Assembly: GCA_016699405.1 (NCBI GenBank)
Contig: CP064972.1
Location: forward strand, 1,891,501 to 1,955,500
Length of the DNA stretch: 64,000 bases
Origin: Holophagales bacterium
Lineage (GTDB): Bacteria; Acidobacteriota; Thermoanaerobaculia; Multivoradales; JAGPDF01
Direction of reading: 5' to 3'
The notes under the pieces are model-generated. The model did no database searches. It saw only the letters and a list, made by a program, of their open reading frames with translations, and had not been told where the DNA came from. Numbering within the stretch: position 1 is the first letter of the stretch; each line of letters opens with the position of its first letter. Both the position numbers and the translations under genes were made by a program. Positions 10,101 to 18,105 of the stretch are shown in pieces.

Positions 10101-11093
10101 GACTATCGGTTCCAGGTCGCCGCCGAGAAGGTCAGCCTGCGCTATCCGGCCGGTTGGCTGCTGCGCGGCGATGCCGACCTGACGCTGCAGTCGCTCGACG
10201 AAGGGCGAGTGCTGCGCGGCACCGTCCGGCTCGACCGTGCCTACTTCCTGCAGGATCTGCCGGCGAACGTCGGTCAGGTCCTCGGGCGGATTCTCGAACG
10301 GCAGCGGCTCTCCGCAGGCACGACCGACGACCTCCTGGCGGGGACCTCGCTGGCGCTCACCTTGCAGGCGCCGCAGGCGCTGCGGGTGCGCAACAACCTC
10401 GCCGACCTGCGTGGGAGCGCCGACCTGTCGCTGCGCGGCACGCTCGCGCAGCCGGCGCTCTTCGGCCGCGTCGAAGCGGAGCGCGGCGGAAAGCTCGTCT
10501 ATTCGGGCACCGACTACTCGGTCGAACGGGCGCGGCTGACCTTCTCGAATCCGCTGCGCATCGAGCCGGTGGTCGATCTCGAGGCCCGTGCCAAGGTCGA
10601 GGAGTACGAGGTGACGATGTCGCTCTCCGGGACCTTCGACCGCCTGTCGGCCTCGTTCACCTCCGACCCGCCGCTGCCGAGCCTCGACGTGCTCGGTCTG
10701 CTCGCCGTCGGCCAGCCGGTGTCGAGCGAGGGCGCGGCTCCGCTGCCGGTGGCGACCGGGACGACGGACGGGGCGGGCAGTCTGCAGGCCGAGGCCCTGC
10801 TGTACAGCCAGGCCGCGTCGCTGATCTCGTCGCGGGTCGAAGGGCTCTTCGGGCTCGACAAGCTGCGCATCGACCCGCTGACCACCAGCCGGGACGTCGT
10901 CTCGTCGGCCCGCATTACCGTCGGCAAGCGACTCTCGCGCCGGCTCTACGTCACCTACACCCTCGACCCGTCGACGACCGAGCAGCAGCAGGTGCAGGTC
11001 GAGTGGCAGGTGAGCGATCAACTCCTCGTCGTGCTGACGCAGAACGGCAGCGAGACCTATGCCGCCGACCTGCGCTGGGAGAAGAGGTTCTAG
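7149..11093 (+). CDS. tamB: Translocation and assembly module TamB (AsmA-like/DUF490)
   Basis: This 1314-residue protein has one N-terminal membrane anchor (about residues 20-38) followed by a long stretch of repetitive amphipathic beta-strand sequence rich in 'L.G...' patterns. It ends with the conserved TamB domain from about residue 950 (motifs SGEIDMLAAVRGTIDRPRF and LTFSNPLRIEPVVDLEA). Known TamB proteins span the periplasm as a hydrophobic-groove tube and act in outer-membrane protein assembly or anterograde phospholipid transport. The immediately downstream gene encodes an Omp85 protein, matching the usual tamA-tamB partnership although the order is reversed relative to E. coli. The C-terminal region ends in aromatic and charged residues (YAADLRWEKRF). 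Confidence 0.93.
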   Translation: MATSGGAPGVPGRLRRWLVRPLGWSLALLALGVGLFSWSLRSGWLAERSRVLVEARLGELLGRRVRCERLALSAVPLSLEAWGVTVAGPRPDDPALAEIAHLSLVADLEGLSRPRLTLHEVLLERPVFRLQLLADDSDNLPRLGRSGTGAGRLRLRLAGLEIRDGLFDLGDERVPLSVVARGIEADLVGSGDTLLGGVHVASAAVELPGAKSYAATVTAQVALAANGLEMHSVEVSGPDLVAHLDGDVRWGRGTRVRLDGRVETSDRLARDLGLLDAELAGQVKADAHFLWQPDRPWQVTGTFEVPTFDFWNLGIHQVTGRLALDGAHLLLDGVSAQALDGSVDGSVRFDFAARPITLGLDLQVAAASVERLLASREIVLGAPLDAVLTGTLRLSVPLGDGGETTGALDLEAIPAGRPDAVALSGPVRFDFGGGRLTSRELTLVGEVASVDARGSYELAAESGDFDFSVTTDRLAALVRLLPVAVDPADLPLWYPTGGAGRVTGRLELRPHAVASRFALELEHAVSRGLAAERVDGEMGVDANGLSGIRLTAHQGATSVTLGGDLPFAETQPLALHVALADWPAASLMPWLPMSLPLAGPVRGDVELAGTLAALAGRARLTVTPATAYGVDLDSLEAALRFDPAGVQVERLAARLPAGQIAASGRYGLPEESLDFQFSAPGLDLAAAPFSALLPAPLSGVGELGGTLRGRFAAPDLALTWRTAGVQVGQTSLPDASLSLRWNDGAARAEGSLFGLVEVTGGGPFGKGSSRLDLQLVAQDLPRLALLAGLPEDLGVTGSLRGSLHVEGDPFGDAPLRARLSLPAVELDYADYRLSALQPVTLDIAGGRVDLRSLYLGERGSGGEIVLSGLVDLARERQLDLRLQASVPAALLGRYLPALTLSGEIDMLAAVRGTIDRPRFNGQAELSDGKILLADFPHTFDQVRASVLFYPDRAVLDTFTAELGGGRLRAGGTVVWERTDGGDGPDYRFQVAAEKVSLRYPAGWLLRGDADLTLQSLDEGRVLRGTVRLDRAYFLQDLPANVGQVLGRILERQRLSAGTTDDLLAGTSLALTLQAPQALRVRNNLADLRGSADLSLRGTLAQPALFGRVEAERGGKLVYSGTDYSVERARLTFSNPLRIEPVVDLEARAKVEEYEVTMSLSGTFDRLSASFTSDPPLPSLDVLGLLAVGQPVSSEGAAPLPVATGTTDGAGSLQAEALLYSQAASLISSRVEGLFGLDKLRIDPLTTSRDVVSSARITVGKRLSRRLYVTYTLDPSTTEQQQVQVEWQVSDQLLVVLTQNGSETYAADLRWEKRF

Positions 11094-11094
11094 G

Positions 11095-13887
11095 GTGCGC
11101 CGATCCGACCGGTGGCGGCTCGCGCTCTGGGCCCTCGGGGCCTCATTCGTCGTGGCCGCCGGAGCGGCGGCGGCGGTCGAGCCGGCGAAGCACGAGCCCT
11201 CCGCCGCGGTCGGGCGCCGGATCGTCGCGGTCGAGTTGCGCGGCGACGGTCCGATCGCTGCTCCGGAGGGCCTGCATGCCGTCCTCGGGATCGGCGAGGG
11301 CGAGCCGTTCGACCCGGCTCAGGTCGAGGCGGCCCTGCGCGCCCTGGCGGCGACCGGCCTGGCGGAAAGCGCCGAGGCCTGGACGCAGGAGCGCGCCGAC
11401 GGGCTGGCGCTGGTCTTCGTCGTGCGTACGGCGGTGCAGGTCCGCGAGGTCCGAGTCGAAGGCGAGCTCGGTCTCGATAGTGCGCGGCTGCTCGCCGTGC
11501 TGCCGCAGAAGGGTGGGCAGCCGCTCGTCGAGGATCGCATCCTGCGCGGCAGCTACCGCCTCTCTGAGCTCTATCGCTCCGAAGGGTACTTTCGCTCCTC
11601 CGTTCGCCTCGGGGTCGACTTCGAAGCCGGTCGCCGATCGGCCGTGCTGACCTACCGGCTCGCGGCCGGGCCACGGGCCCGGGTGGGCGAGATCCAGCTC
11701 GACGGCGAGCTCGGCAAGCTCGATCGCTCCGAGCTCTTCAAGGCGCTGCGGCTGAAGGCCGGGGACGGCTATCGCGAATCGGTCGTCCGCGAGCTGCCCG
11801 AGCGCCTGCAGCGCCGGCTCTTCGAGCGGGGCTTCCGACTGGCCGTCGTCGAGGCGCCGACGGAACAGGTTTCGGACGACGGCCGGCGTGTCGACCTGAC
11901 GCTGCGGGTCACGCTCGGGCCGCTTCTCGAGGTCGTGGTGCGCGGCGCCGACCAGCGTCAGCTCGAGCGGCGCAAGCTGCTGCCGTTCCTCGGCTCCTTC
12001 GGCTACGACGAGGCCCTGGTGCTGCAGGCGCTCAACCTGATCAAGCGCGATTACCAGTCGCGCGGGCACTACCGGGTCAAGGTCGAACGCACCGAAGAGC
12101 GTACGCCGGAGCGCATCCGGTTGCGCCTCGAGGTCGAGCCCGGACCGCTCTACGAAATCGCCAATGTCCGTTTCGAAGGCAACGCCTCGGTGTCGAGCGA
12201 GGAGCTCGCCCGCCGGATGACCACCGGCCCGCGCCGCAAGCTCCGTCCGCGCAGCGGTCGGCTGGTCGACGAGGTGCTCGCCGAGGACCTTTCGAATCTG
12301 CGTTCGACCTATGCCCTGGCCGGCTATGCGCAGTCGCGCATCGGCACGCCGCGAGTCGACGAGCGCGGTGGCGTGCTCGACCTGACGATCCCGATCGTCG
12401 AGGGGCCGCGGCGCACCGTCGAGTCGCTGGCTCTCTCCGGTGTCGAGAGCCTCGATCCCGCCGAGCTCACGAAGCCGATGCCGCTGGTCGTCGGCGGGCC
12501 GTACCACCGCATCCTGCTCGACCAGGCCCTCGAGCAACTCCGTTCGCGGTACGAGGCCGAGGGCTTCGCCCAGGCCCTGGTCTCGTCGGACGTGGCCTGG
12601 GACGAACATGGCGAACGGGCCCGAGTCGGCATCTCGGTCCTGGAGGGGCGGCGCACGATCATCGACCGCGTCGCCGTGCGCGGCAACCGGCGGACGCGGC
12701 AGGCGGTGATCCGCCGCCTGATCGACCTGCCCGAAGGGGCTCCGGCGAGCCCTGCCCGCCTGCTCGGCGCCGAGCGCGATCTCTACCGCCTCGGCCTCTT
12801 TTCGCGCGTCGACGTGCGGCTCGCTCCCGGACCGGAGGACGAAGAGCGCCGCGGCGTGGTGGTCGAGGTGGAGGAGGGCAAGACGCGACGATTGAGCCTC
12901 GGTGCCGGTTACGACTCCGACGGCGGCACCCGCGGGCTGCTCACCCTCGGCGAGTCCAATCTCGGCGGACTCGCCGGCAATCTCCAGCTCGACCTGCTGT
13001 CGAGCCAGCGCGACTCGCGCTTCCGCCTCGTCTACTCCGAGCCGAGGATCTTCGGTTGGCCGCTGAACGCGACGGCGACGACCTACTGGGAGCGGCAGCA
13101 GCGGGACGCCTACGATCTGCGCCGCTGGGGGACGCAGGTCGGCCTGAACCGGGAGAAGGGGCCGTGGCGGCTGCGGCTCGTCTACGACTACCACATCGTC
13201 GAGCTGCCGCGCGTCGACGACTTCCTTGCCGTGCCGATCGGCAGTCGCAGCGCGCGGGTCTCGAGCCTCACGCCGGTCGTCGGCATCGAGAAGCGGGACG
13301 ATCCTCTCGATCCGCATCGCGGCTGGAACGGCCTGCTCCAGGTCCAGTACGCCTCGCCGCTCCTCTCGGCCGACGCGCACTTCGTCAAGCTCTTCTTCCA
13401 GGGCTCGTTCAACCTCGACCTCGGTTCGCTCGGGACGCTCGCGACCGGCCTTCGCACCGGACTGCTCGAGCCGATCGGCGTCGCGCTGCCGGACGACTCG
13501 GCGGTGGCGGGCAACGTGCCGATCGACGAGCGGTTCTTCGCCGGCGGTCGCACGACCCACCGCGCCTTCGGCCAGGACCTGCTCGGGGTCGACGGAGAGA
13601 CGGTGATCTCCGGCAATCCCGTGGGCGGCAACGGGCTCCTGCTGGTCAACCTCGACTGGCGCTTTCCGATCGCCGGCGAATTCGGTGGGACCCTGTTCGT
13701 CGACGGCGGCAACGTCTGGCGTGACCGCCGGCAGCTCGACCCGAACGAGCTGCGCTGGGGGGCCGGGTTCGGCGTGCGCTACCGGTCGCCGGTCGGCCCG
13801 TTGCGGCTGGAGGTGGGCTGGAAGCTCGACCGCGCACCCGGCGAGCCGGCCTACGTCTGGTTCTTCAGCCTGGGCAACCCGTTCTGA
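11095..13887 (+). CDS. TamA/BamA-like Omp85 outer-membrane protein with seven POTRA repeats
   Basis: This 930-residue protein starts at GTG 11095, one base after the tamB stop, and has a signal peptide (about residues 1-27, ending AAGAAAA). I count seven POTRA-like repeats at about residues 42-112, 114-191, 195-274, 277-349, 351-436, 438-517 and 519-594. A 16-strand-type surface antigen barrel follows from about residue 598 to the C-terminal Phe (FFSLGNPF), the normal BAM recognition end. E. coli TamA has three POTRAs and BamA five. The barrel contains the conserved FFAGG (lid/plug) region and a late FVDGGNVW strand. Its adjacency to tamB favours a TamA role. If the genome has no other bamA it could instead be the essential BamA, which cannot be settled from this window. 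Confidence 0.85.
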   Translation: MRRSDRWRLALWALGASFVVAAGAAAAVEPAKHEPSAAVGRRIVAVELRGDGPIAAPEGLHAVLGIGEGEPFDPAQVEAALRALAATGLAESAEAWTQERADGLALVFVVRTAVQVREVRVEGELGLDSARLLAVLPQKGGQPLVEDRILRGSYRLSELYRSEGYFRSSVRLGVDFEAGRRSAVLTYRLAAGPRARVGEIQLDGELGKLDRSELFKALRLKAGDGYRESVVRELPERLQRRLFERGFRLAVVEAPTEQVSDDGRRVDLTLRVTLGPLLEVVVRGADQRQLERRKLLPFLGSFGYDEALVLQALNLIKRDYQSRGHYRVKVERTEERTPERIRLRLEVEPGPLYEIANVRFEGNASVSSEELARRMTTGPRRKLRPRSGRLVDEVLAEDLSNLRSTYALAGYAQSRIGTPRVDERGGVLDLTIPIVEGPRRTVESLALSGVESLDPAELTKPMPLVVGGPYHRILLDQALEQLRSRYEAEGFAQALVSSDVAWDEHGERARVGISVLEGRRTIIDRVAVRGNRRTRQAVIRRLIDLPEGAPASPARLLGAERDLYRLGLFSRVDVRLAPGPEDEERRGVVVEVEEGKTRRLSLGAGYDSDGGTRGLLTLGESNLGGLAGNLQLDLLSSQRDSRFRLVYSEPRIFGWPLNATATTYWERQQRDAYDLRRWGTQVGLNREKGPWRLRLVYDYHIVELPRVDDFLAVPIGSRSARVSSLTPVVGIEKRDDPLDPHRGWNGLLQVQYASPLLSADAHFVKLFFQGSFNLDLGSLGTLATGLRTGLLEPIGVALPDDSAVAGNVPIDERFFAGGRTTHRAFGQDLLGVDGETVISGNPVGGNGLLLVNLDWRFPIAGEFGGTLFVDGGNVWRDRRQLDPNELRWGAGFGVRYRSPVGPLRLEVGWKLDRAPGEPAYVWFFSLGNPF

Positions 13888-13891
13888 CGAA

Positions 13892-13923
13892 GAAGGCCGG
13901 CGCTCGTCGGAGCACCGGCCTTC
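13892..13923. terminator. Hairpin between convergent genes (bidirectional terminator)
   Basis: A perfect 9-base inverted repeat, GAAGGCCGG at 13892-13900 and CCGGCCTTC at 13915-13923, is separated by a 14-base loop. It lies 4 bases after the Omp85 stop and upstream of the stop of the convergent peptidase gene. There is no U-tract, so termination strength is uncertain, but the position suits a two-way terminator. Confidence 0.6.
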
Positions 13924-13962
13924 GCTCGGCCCGCACCAGGCCGTCTTCTACCGAGACCGCGT

Positions 13963-14655
13963 TCAGTCGCGCCGTCCGCCGAGCAGACCGGCGCGGAGGA
14001 GGAAGTAGAGCAGCGTGAGCAGCGTCGAGATCGCCGCGGCCACGTAGGTCATCGCCGCCGCGTTCAACACGCGGTCCATCCCTTCGCGCTCCTGCGGCAG
14101 GACGATCCCGCCCGCCACCGCCAGCTTCTTGGCGCGCGCCGAGGCGTCGAACTCGACCGGCAGGGTGACGATCTGGAAGAGCAGCACGGCCGAGAAGAGA
14201 ACCGCCCCGAAGAGCACCATGTTGGTGGAGGACATGACGAGTCCCGCCATCATCACCAGGTAGCCCACCGTCGAGCCGATGTTGGCGGTCGGCACCAGCG
14301 TCGAGCGCAGCCAGAGCGGCTTGTAGGCGGTGGCGTGCTGAATGGCATGGCCGGCCTCGTGGCAGGCGACGCCGACCGCGGCGATCGATGGCACACCGTA
14401 GACCTGCTCGGAGAGCGCCAGCGTCTTGGTCACCGGGTTGTAGTGGTCGCTGAGCATCCCCTGGTGGGGGACGATCTTGACGTCGTGGATCCCGGCCCCG
14501 TCGAGCATCCGCTGGGCGGCCTGCGCGCCGGTCAGGCCGGTGGCGACACGGACCTTCGAGTACTTGTTGAACGCCGACTTCGTCCGGAAGCTCGCCCAGA
14601 GCGAAAGCAGCAGGGCGGGCAGCATGAACATCAGGTAGATCGGGTCGAACATCAT
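13963..14655 (-). CDS. Zinc metallopeptidase, YugP family
   Basis: This 230-residue membrane protein has an N-terminal hydrophobic segment (DPIYLMFMLPALLLSLWAS), the peptidase site HEAGHAIQHA near residue 100, and two or three further membrane segments toward the C-terminus. This architecture and the GLTGAQAAQRMLDGAGI block match the YugP/Zn_peptidase_2 family. The physiological substrate is unknown in the family. A GAGGAGG ribosome binding site precedes the first of two adjacent ATG codons (14655 and 14652). It is transcribed toward the Omp85 gene. The 132 bases between its start and the end of the regulator gene presumably hold its promoter; no clear elements were recognised there. Confidence 0.9.
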   Translation of the reverse strand: MMFDPIYLMFMLPALLLSLWASFRTKSAFNKYSKVRVATGLTGAQAAQRMLDGAGIHDVKIVPHQGMLSDHYNPVTKTLALSEQVYGVPSIAAVGVACHEAGHAIQHATAYKPLWLRSTLVPTANIGSTVGYLVMMAGLVMSSTNMVLFGAVLFSAVLLFQIVTLPVEFDASARAKKLAVAGGIVLPQEREGMDRVLNAAAMTYVAAAISTLLTLLYFLLRAGLLGGRRD

Positions 14656-14787
14656 GGTCTTTTCGGCCTCCTCGCCGAACGAGAAAACCGCGCGGCCCGC
14701 TGGAGAATTCCGCCCGCGGTCGGCGCGGATCCTACCAACGCGACGACGGCAGGCGAACCGCGGCCGGCGGGAGGCCGCGGCAGCTCC

Positions 14788-16296
14788 TCAGGAGGCGGGC
14801 AGCGAGCGGAGCAGCTCGGCGAGCGCCGCCTCGCGTCGCGCCGTCTGGCGCTCGCGCTCGGCGAGCGCCGGCGGGCCGGCGCGCTCGGCGCAGTCCGGCA
14901 AGGGGCAGCGCTCGCAGGTCAGGTTCACTTCGCGCCGGGGGACGGCCGGGTCGTCGGCGAAACGCACCGTCGAGCGGAAGGCGTCGTTGATCAGGAAGCC
15001 GACCGAGACGGCAGAGTCGGCGCGTTGGGCGAGGGCGAGCGGGCGAGCCGCGGCGACGACGAAGAACTCGACGCCGTCGGAGAGGAAGGCCGCCTTCTGG
15101 GCGCGAGCGATCGGCGCGGCGATCGGGTCGCCGGAGCGGCGCCGCGCCGCGAGCTCGCCGAGCAGCCCCAGGACCAGCCAGCGACGGCAGTAGGTCTCCT
15201 CGGGGCCGACGCCGTGCGGCACCGGCACGCGCGACAGGTTGAGCGCCTTGGTGAGCGAGAAGCGGTCGCTCCCCTCGTGGTGGCCGAAGCGGAGGAAGTA
15301 GATCTCCTTCAGGCCGAAGAAGCGCGGCACGAGCTCGGTGAGCCGGTAGAAGAGCATCTCGGGCGTCGCGCGGTAGCGCTGCATGCCGCGCAGGAGGAAC
15401 TCCGGGTTCCAACGCTCGGCGCGGAAGATCTCGGCGAGGTCGGCGACCACCCGCTCGCGGTCCATGAGCAGGGCGCCGGCGAAATAGGAGGCCTTGAAGT
15501 TGTTCAGCACCTGGTTGAACGACTCGACCTTGAGCCAGGAGGAGGTGCGAGGGCGCTCGCGCAGTCCGAGCTCGAGGTAGCCGAGCTCGCGGGCGAGGAT
15601 GAAGGCGCGTTGGGCGGGGAGGAGGCGAGGGTTGACGAGCAGCAGCGGCGGCGACGGACGGGCGAGCACCGAACGCAGGCCGGCGAGCTCCGGGTGGCCC
15701 GAGAGCGAGGTCTCGTCGACGCGGTAGCCGTGTCGCCGTTGGAGCAACTGCCGCAGGCGCTCGGGGCTCGGAGGCTCGCTCGCGCCCAGCCCTTCGCGGC
15801 GGCGGAACGCCGCAGCGGTGTCCTCGAGGTCGGGGAAGTAGTTGGCATGGAGCTGCTGGTAGGAGCGCAGTGCCGCGAAGAGGAAGTGCTCGACCTGCAG
15901 GTCGTAGCGCTGGCTGATCTCGATGAACGTGCGGACCAGGGCGCCGGCTCGGGCCGGGTCTTCGCTGACCAGATCGAAAAGGTCTTCGGGTTTGACGCCG
16001 AAGAGCTCGAAGGGGAACTCCTGCAGGAAGTTCGATCCGGCGAAGGTCTTGAGCGGCGAGAGATCCTCGTCGACGCGCAGCGAGACCAGGTCGTCGAACG
16101 GCACCTCGAGGGCGCGCGACAGGTCGAGGAGCTTCTCCGCCTTGGGGTACTTCTTCCCCTTCTCGATTTCGGAGAGATACGAAACCGCCATCCCGGCCTT
16201 CTCGGCGACGTCCTTGAGCGGAAGTCCCTGCTTCAGGCGTAGCGCTCGGAGCTTGAGACCGAGGACGAGACGCAGGTTTTCGGTGGAGACGGTCAC
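14788..16296 (-). CDS. ScfR/RamB-like XRE transcriptional regulator (HTH + IrrE-like + DUF2083)
   Basis: This 502-residue regulator begins with an XRE helix-turn-helix (residues 8-62; KDVAEKAGMAVSYLSEIEKG). The centre is an ImmA/IrrE-like region, and the C-terminus carries the Cys cluster of short-chain acyl-CoA regulators (TCERCPLPDC, Cys461, 464 and 469). Family members include RamB and PrpR of Actinobacteria, which sense acyl-CoA or propionate/acetate state and control glyoxylate, methylcitrate and pyruvate dehydrogenase genes. The peptidase motif is degenerate (ARELGYLELG near residue 235, where active members have HExxH), so it is probably a sensor rather than a protease. Start is GTG 16296. 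A palindrome 10-25 bases upstream suggests autoregulation, and an identical 16-mer lies upstream of aceE. Confidence 0.88.
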   Translation of the reverse strand: MTVSTENLRLVLGLKLRALRLKQGLPLKDVAEKAGMAVSYLSEIEKGKKYPKAEKLLDLSRALEVPFDDLVSLRVDEDLSPLKTFAGSNFLQEFPFELFGVKPEDLFDLVSEDPARAGALVRTFIEISQRYDLQVEHFLFAALRSYQQLHANYFPDLEDTAAAFRRREGLGASEPPSPERLRQLLQRRHGYRVDETSLSGHPELAGLRSVLARPSPPLLLVNPRLLPAQRAFILARELGYLELGLRERPRTSSWLKVESFNQVLNNFKASYFAGALLMDRERVVADLAEIFRAERWNPEFLLRGMQRYRATPEMLFYRLTELVPRFFGLKEIYFLRFGHHEGSDRFSLTKALNLSRVPVPHGVGPEETYCRRWLVLGLLGELAARRRSGDPIAAPIARAQKAAFLSDGVEFFVVAAARPLALAQRADSAVSVGFLINDAFRSTVRFADDPAVPRREVNLTCERCPLPDCAERAGPPALAERERQTARREAALAELLRSLPAS

Positions 16297-16300
16297 GGAA

Positions 16301-16331
16301 GGTGCTTTCGCTGCTAGCGAAGTGTAGCACC
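16301..16331 (-). promoter_or_regulatory. Nested palindrome upstream of the ScfR/RamB-like gene (putative operator)
   Basis: The inner inverted repeat is TTCGC (16307-16311) and GCGAA (16317-16321) around the 5-base spacer TGCTA. Outer arms GGTGCT (16301-16306) and AGCACC (16326-16331) surround it. It ends only 5 bases before the GTG start on the minus strand, so a bound protein would block initiation or a transcript would form a hairpin at the ribosome binding site. The 16-mer TTTCGCTGCTAGCGAA at 16306-16321 recurs exactly at 53495-53510. Binding by the adjacent regulator is inferred, not shown. Confidence 0.6.
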
Positions 16332-16400
16332 CGCCCGGGCGAAGTGGGGGCGGCGAGCGAACTTTCGCTCGTCAGCGGGGGATCGGGAGAGCCGAGGCGG

Positions 16401-16895
16401 CTACTTGCCCGGCGCCCAGCGGGCAAAGAAGGCGGCGAGCTTCGCCTCGTCGTACGACTTGCCGGCTTCGAGCTCGCCGGTGTCCTGCGAGTGGAGGAGC
16501 GTGCCGTCGGCCTCGAGCACGAAGAGGTGCGGATAGCCGGCCACCTTCGGATAGCGGCCGAGGAACGCCTCGTTCTTCTGCTCCTTGCTGAAGTTCACCT
16601 TCACCACGACGAAGTCGTTCGCGAGGGTCTTGCCGAGCTCGGCGTGGCTGGTGAGGAACTCGTCGAGGATGTGACACCAGATGCACCACTCGCCGCCCAC
16701 CTCGAGCAGGATGCGCTTGTGCTCGCGGCCAGCGCGCTCGACAGCGGCGGCGAGATCCCGCGCGGGGTCTCGGGTCGGGTCGTAGCCGGCGCTCTTGCGG
16801 GCCGGCTCGGCGGTCGGGTCGGCGGCGAACGCGATGGCAGTCGGGGTGGTGCCAACCAGGAGGGCGAGAGCGAGGACGGCGATCGTTCGGCGCAT
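16401..16895 (-). CDS. Periplasmic thioredoxin-fold protein
   Basis: The 164-residue product has a signal peptide (RTIAVLALALLVGTTPTAIA, residues 3-22) and a Thioredoxin_7-type domain with the redox pair Cys71-Cys74 in GGEWCIWCH. This resembles DUF255/DsbD-C-like single-domain thioredoxins. It probably reduces or repairs protein disulfides outside the cytoplasm. The ATG at 16895 was chosen because GGAG lies about 9 bases upstream and the signal peptide then begins normally with MRR; an upstream ATG at 16910 would precede that binding site. It lies 32 bases downstream of the efflux adaptor gene on the same strand and may be the last gene of that operon. Confidence 0.85.
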   Translation of the reverse strand: MRRTIAVLALALLVGTTPTAIAFAADPTAEPARKSAGYDPTRDPARDLAAAVERAGREHKRILLEVGGEWCIWCHILDEFLTSHAELGKTLANDFVVVKVNFSKEQKNEAFLGRYPKVAGYPHLFVLEADGTLLHSQDTGELEAGKSYDEAKLAAFFARWAPGK

Positions 16896-16927
16896 CGGCG
16901 GGATCTCCACTCGGGACGTGTGGGTTC

Positions 16928-18103
16928 TCAGTGTCGCGGTCCGCGGCCGGCGCCCAGGGCGCCGCCGCCGGCGCGGGCGGCCGGCGTCGCGCCGCTCGGC
17001 TTGCCAGCCGCAGCCGCGGCATCGGTGTTCGGGTTCTTGACCTTGTCGCTCTCCGCGAGACCCGAGATCACCTCGATCTGGATGCCGTCGGAAAGGCCGA
17101 CCTCGAGGTCGCGTCGTTCGAATTTCTGCGGCGCGGTCTCGACCTCGACGTAGGGCTTCTCGCCCTCGAACTGCAGCAGGCTCTCGTCGAGGGCGACGAC
17201 GTCGTCGCGACGATCGAGCACGATGTCGGCGTTGGCGCTGTAGTTGGCGCGGATGAACAGGTCGCGCTGCGGCTTGAGCGCGGCGCGGATCTCGAACTGG
17301 ATGGCCCCGTTTTCCTCGACGCCCTTCGGCGCGATGTGCTCGAGCACCGCCTCGAACTGGCGACCCTCGATGGCGCCGATGGTCAGCAGGAGCTGCATCC
17401 CTTGGCGGATCTTGCCGACCTCGGACTCGTCGACCTTCCCTTTGAAGATCATGTCGTCCATGTCGGCGATCGTCGCGATCGTGGTGCCGGCGTTGAAGGT
17501 GTTCGCCTCGATCACCGAGCGGCCGACCTCGACCGGTACCTCGAGCACCATGCCGGGCACGGTGGCGCGCACCAGCGTGCTGGTCGTCGCTGCCATGCGC
17601 GAGGTGGTGCCGCGCTCGATCAGGTCGAGGTTGTCGCGCGCCGCCTTGGACTCCTCGGTGGCATTGCGCAGGGCGATCTCGAAGACCTGGAACTGGGCTC
17701 GCGAGATCGTGCCGTCCTTGGCCAGCCCCTGATTGCGGTCGTAGTCGGCCTGCGCCTGCTCCAGGCCGATCTTGGACCGTTCGACGCGGTTCTGGGCGTT
17801 GGCCAGGCTGACCATGTTCGGGACGATGCGGATCCGCGCGACCAAGTCGCCGGCCTTGACGATCTGGCCGGGCTCGACCATGAGCTGGTCGAGGATGCCG
17901 GAGACCTGCGGCTTGATCTCGACCTCCTTGCGCGGCACGACCGAGCCGGTGGCGACCGCCTTCTTGATGATCGTGGCGCGGTGCGCGCTCGCCGTCTGGT
18001 AGACGACCGGGGCGGTGCGCGACTTGCGGTAGAGGAAGACGCCGGTGCCGACGACGGTGACCAGGAACGCCAGGGCGAGGAGGATGCCGAGGATCTTCTT
18101 CAT
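16928..18103 (-). CDS. MacA-like periplasmic adaptor (membrane fusion protein) of ABC efflux system
   Basis: This 391-residue protein starts at ATG 18103 with a membrane anchor (KKILGILLALAFLVTVVGTG). It then shows the adaptor layout: a barrel-sandwich half (VEIKPQVSGILDQLMVEPGQIVKAGDLVARI), a coiled-coil hairpin (QNRVERSKIGLEQAQADYDRNQ region), the second lipoyl half and beta-barrel regions. The C-terminal tail is Ala/Gly/Pro-rich. In MacA-type systems it links the inner-membrane ABC transporter to an outer-membrane channel. It follows the second permease by two bases, so the four-gene cassette is clearly one operon. No outer-membrane TolC-like gene is present in this window. Confidence 0.9.
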   Translation of the reverse strand: MKKILGILLALAFLVTVVGTGVFLYRKSRTAPVVYQTASAHRATIIKKAVATGSVVPRKEVEIKPQVSGILDQLMVEPGQIVKAGDLVARIRIVPNMVSLANAQNRVERSKIGLEQAQADYDRNQGLAKDGTISRAQFQVFEIALRNATEESKAARDNLDLIERGTTSRMAATTSTLVRATVPGMVLEVPVEVGRSVIEANTFNAGTTIATIADMDDMIFKGKVDESEVGKIRQGMQLLLTIGAIEGRQFEAVLEHIAPKGVEENGAIQFEIRAALKPQRDLFIRANYSANADIVLDRRDDVVALDESLLQFEGEKPYVEVETAPQKFERRDLEVGLSDGIQIEVISGLAESDKVKNPNTDAAAAAGKPSGATPAARAGGGALGAGRGPRH

Positions 18104-18105
18104 GT

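Noticed and set aside
14656..14787. Small gene between the YugP-like peptidase and the ScfR/RamB-like gene
   Set aside because: Open frames there lack a ribosome binding site and any recognisable motif; the 132 bases are better read as the peptidase gene's upstream region.
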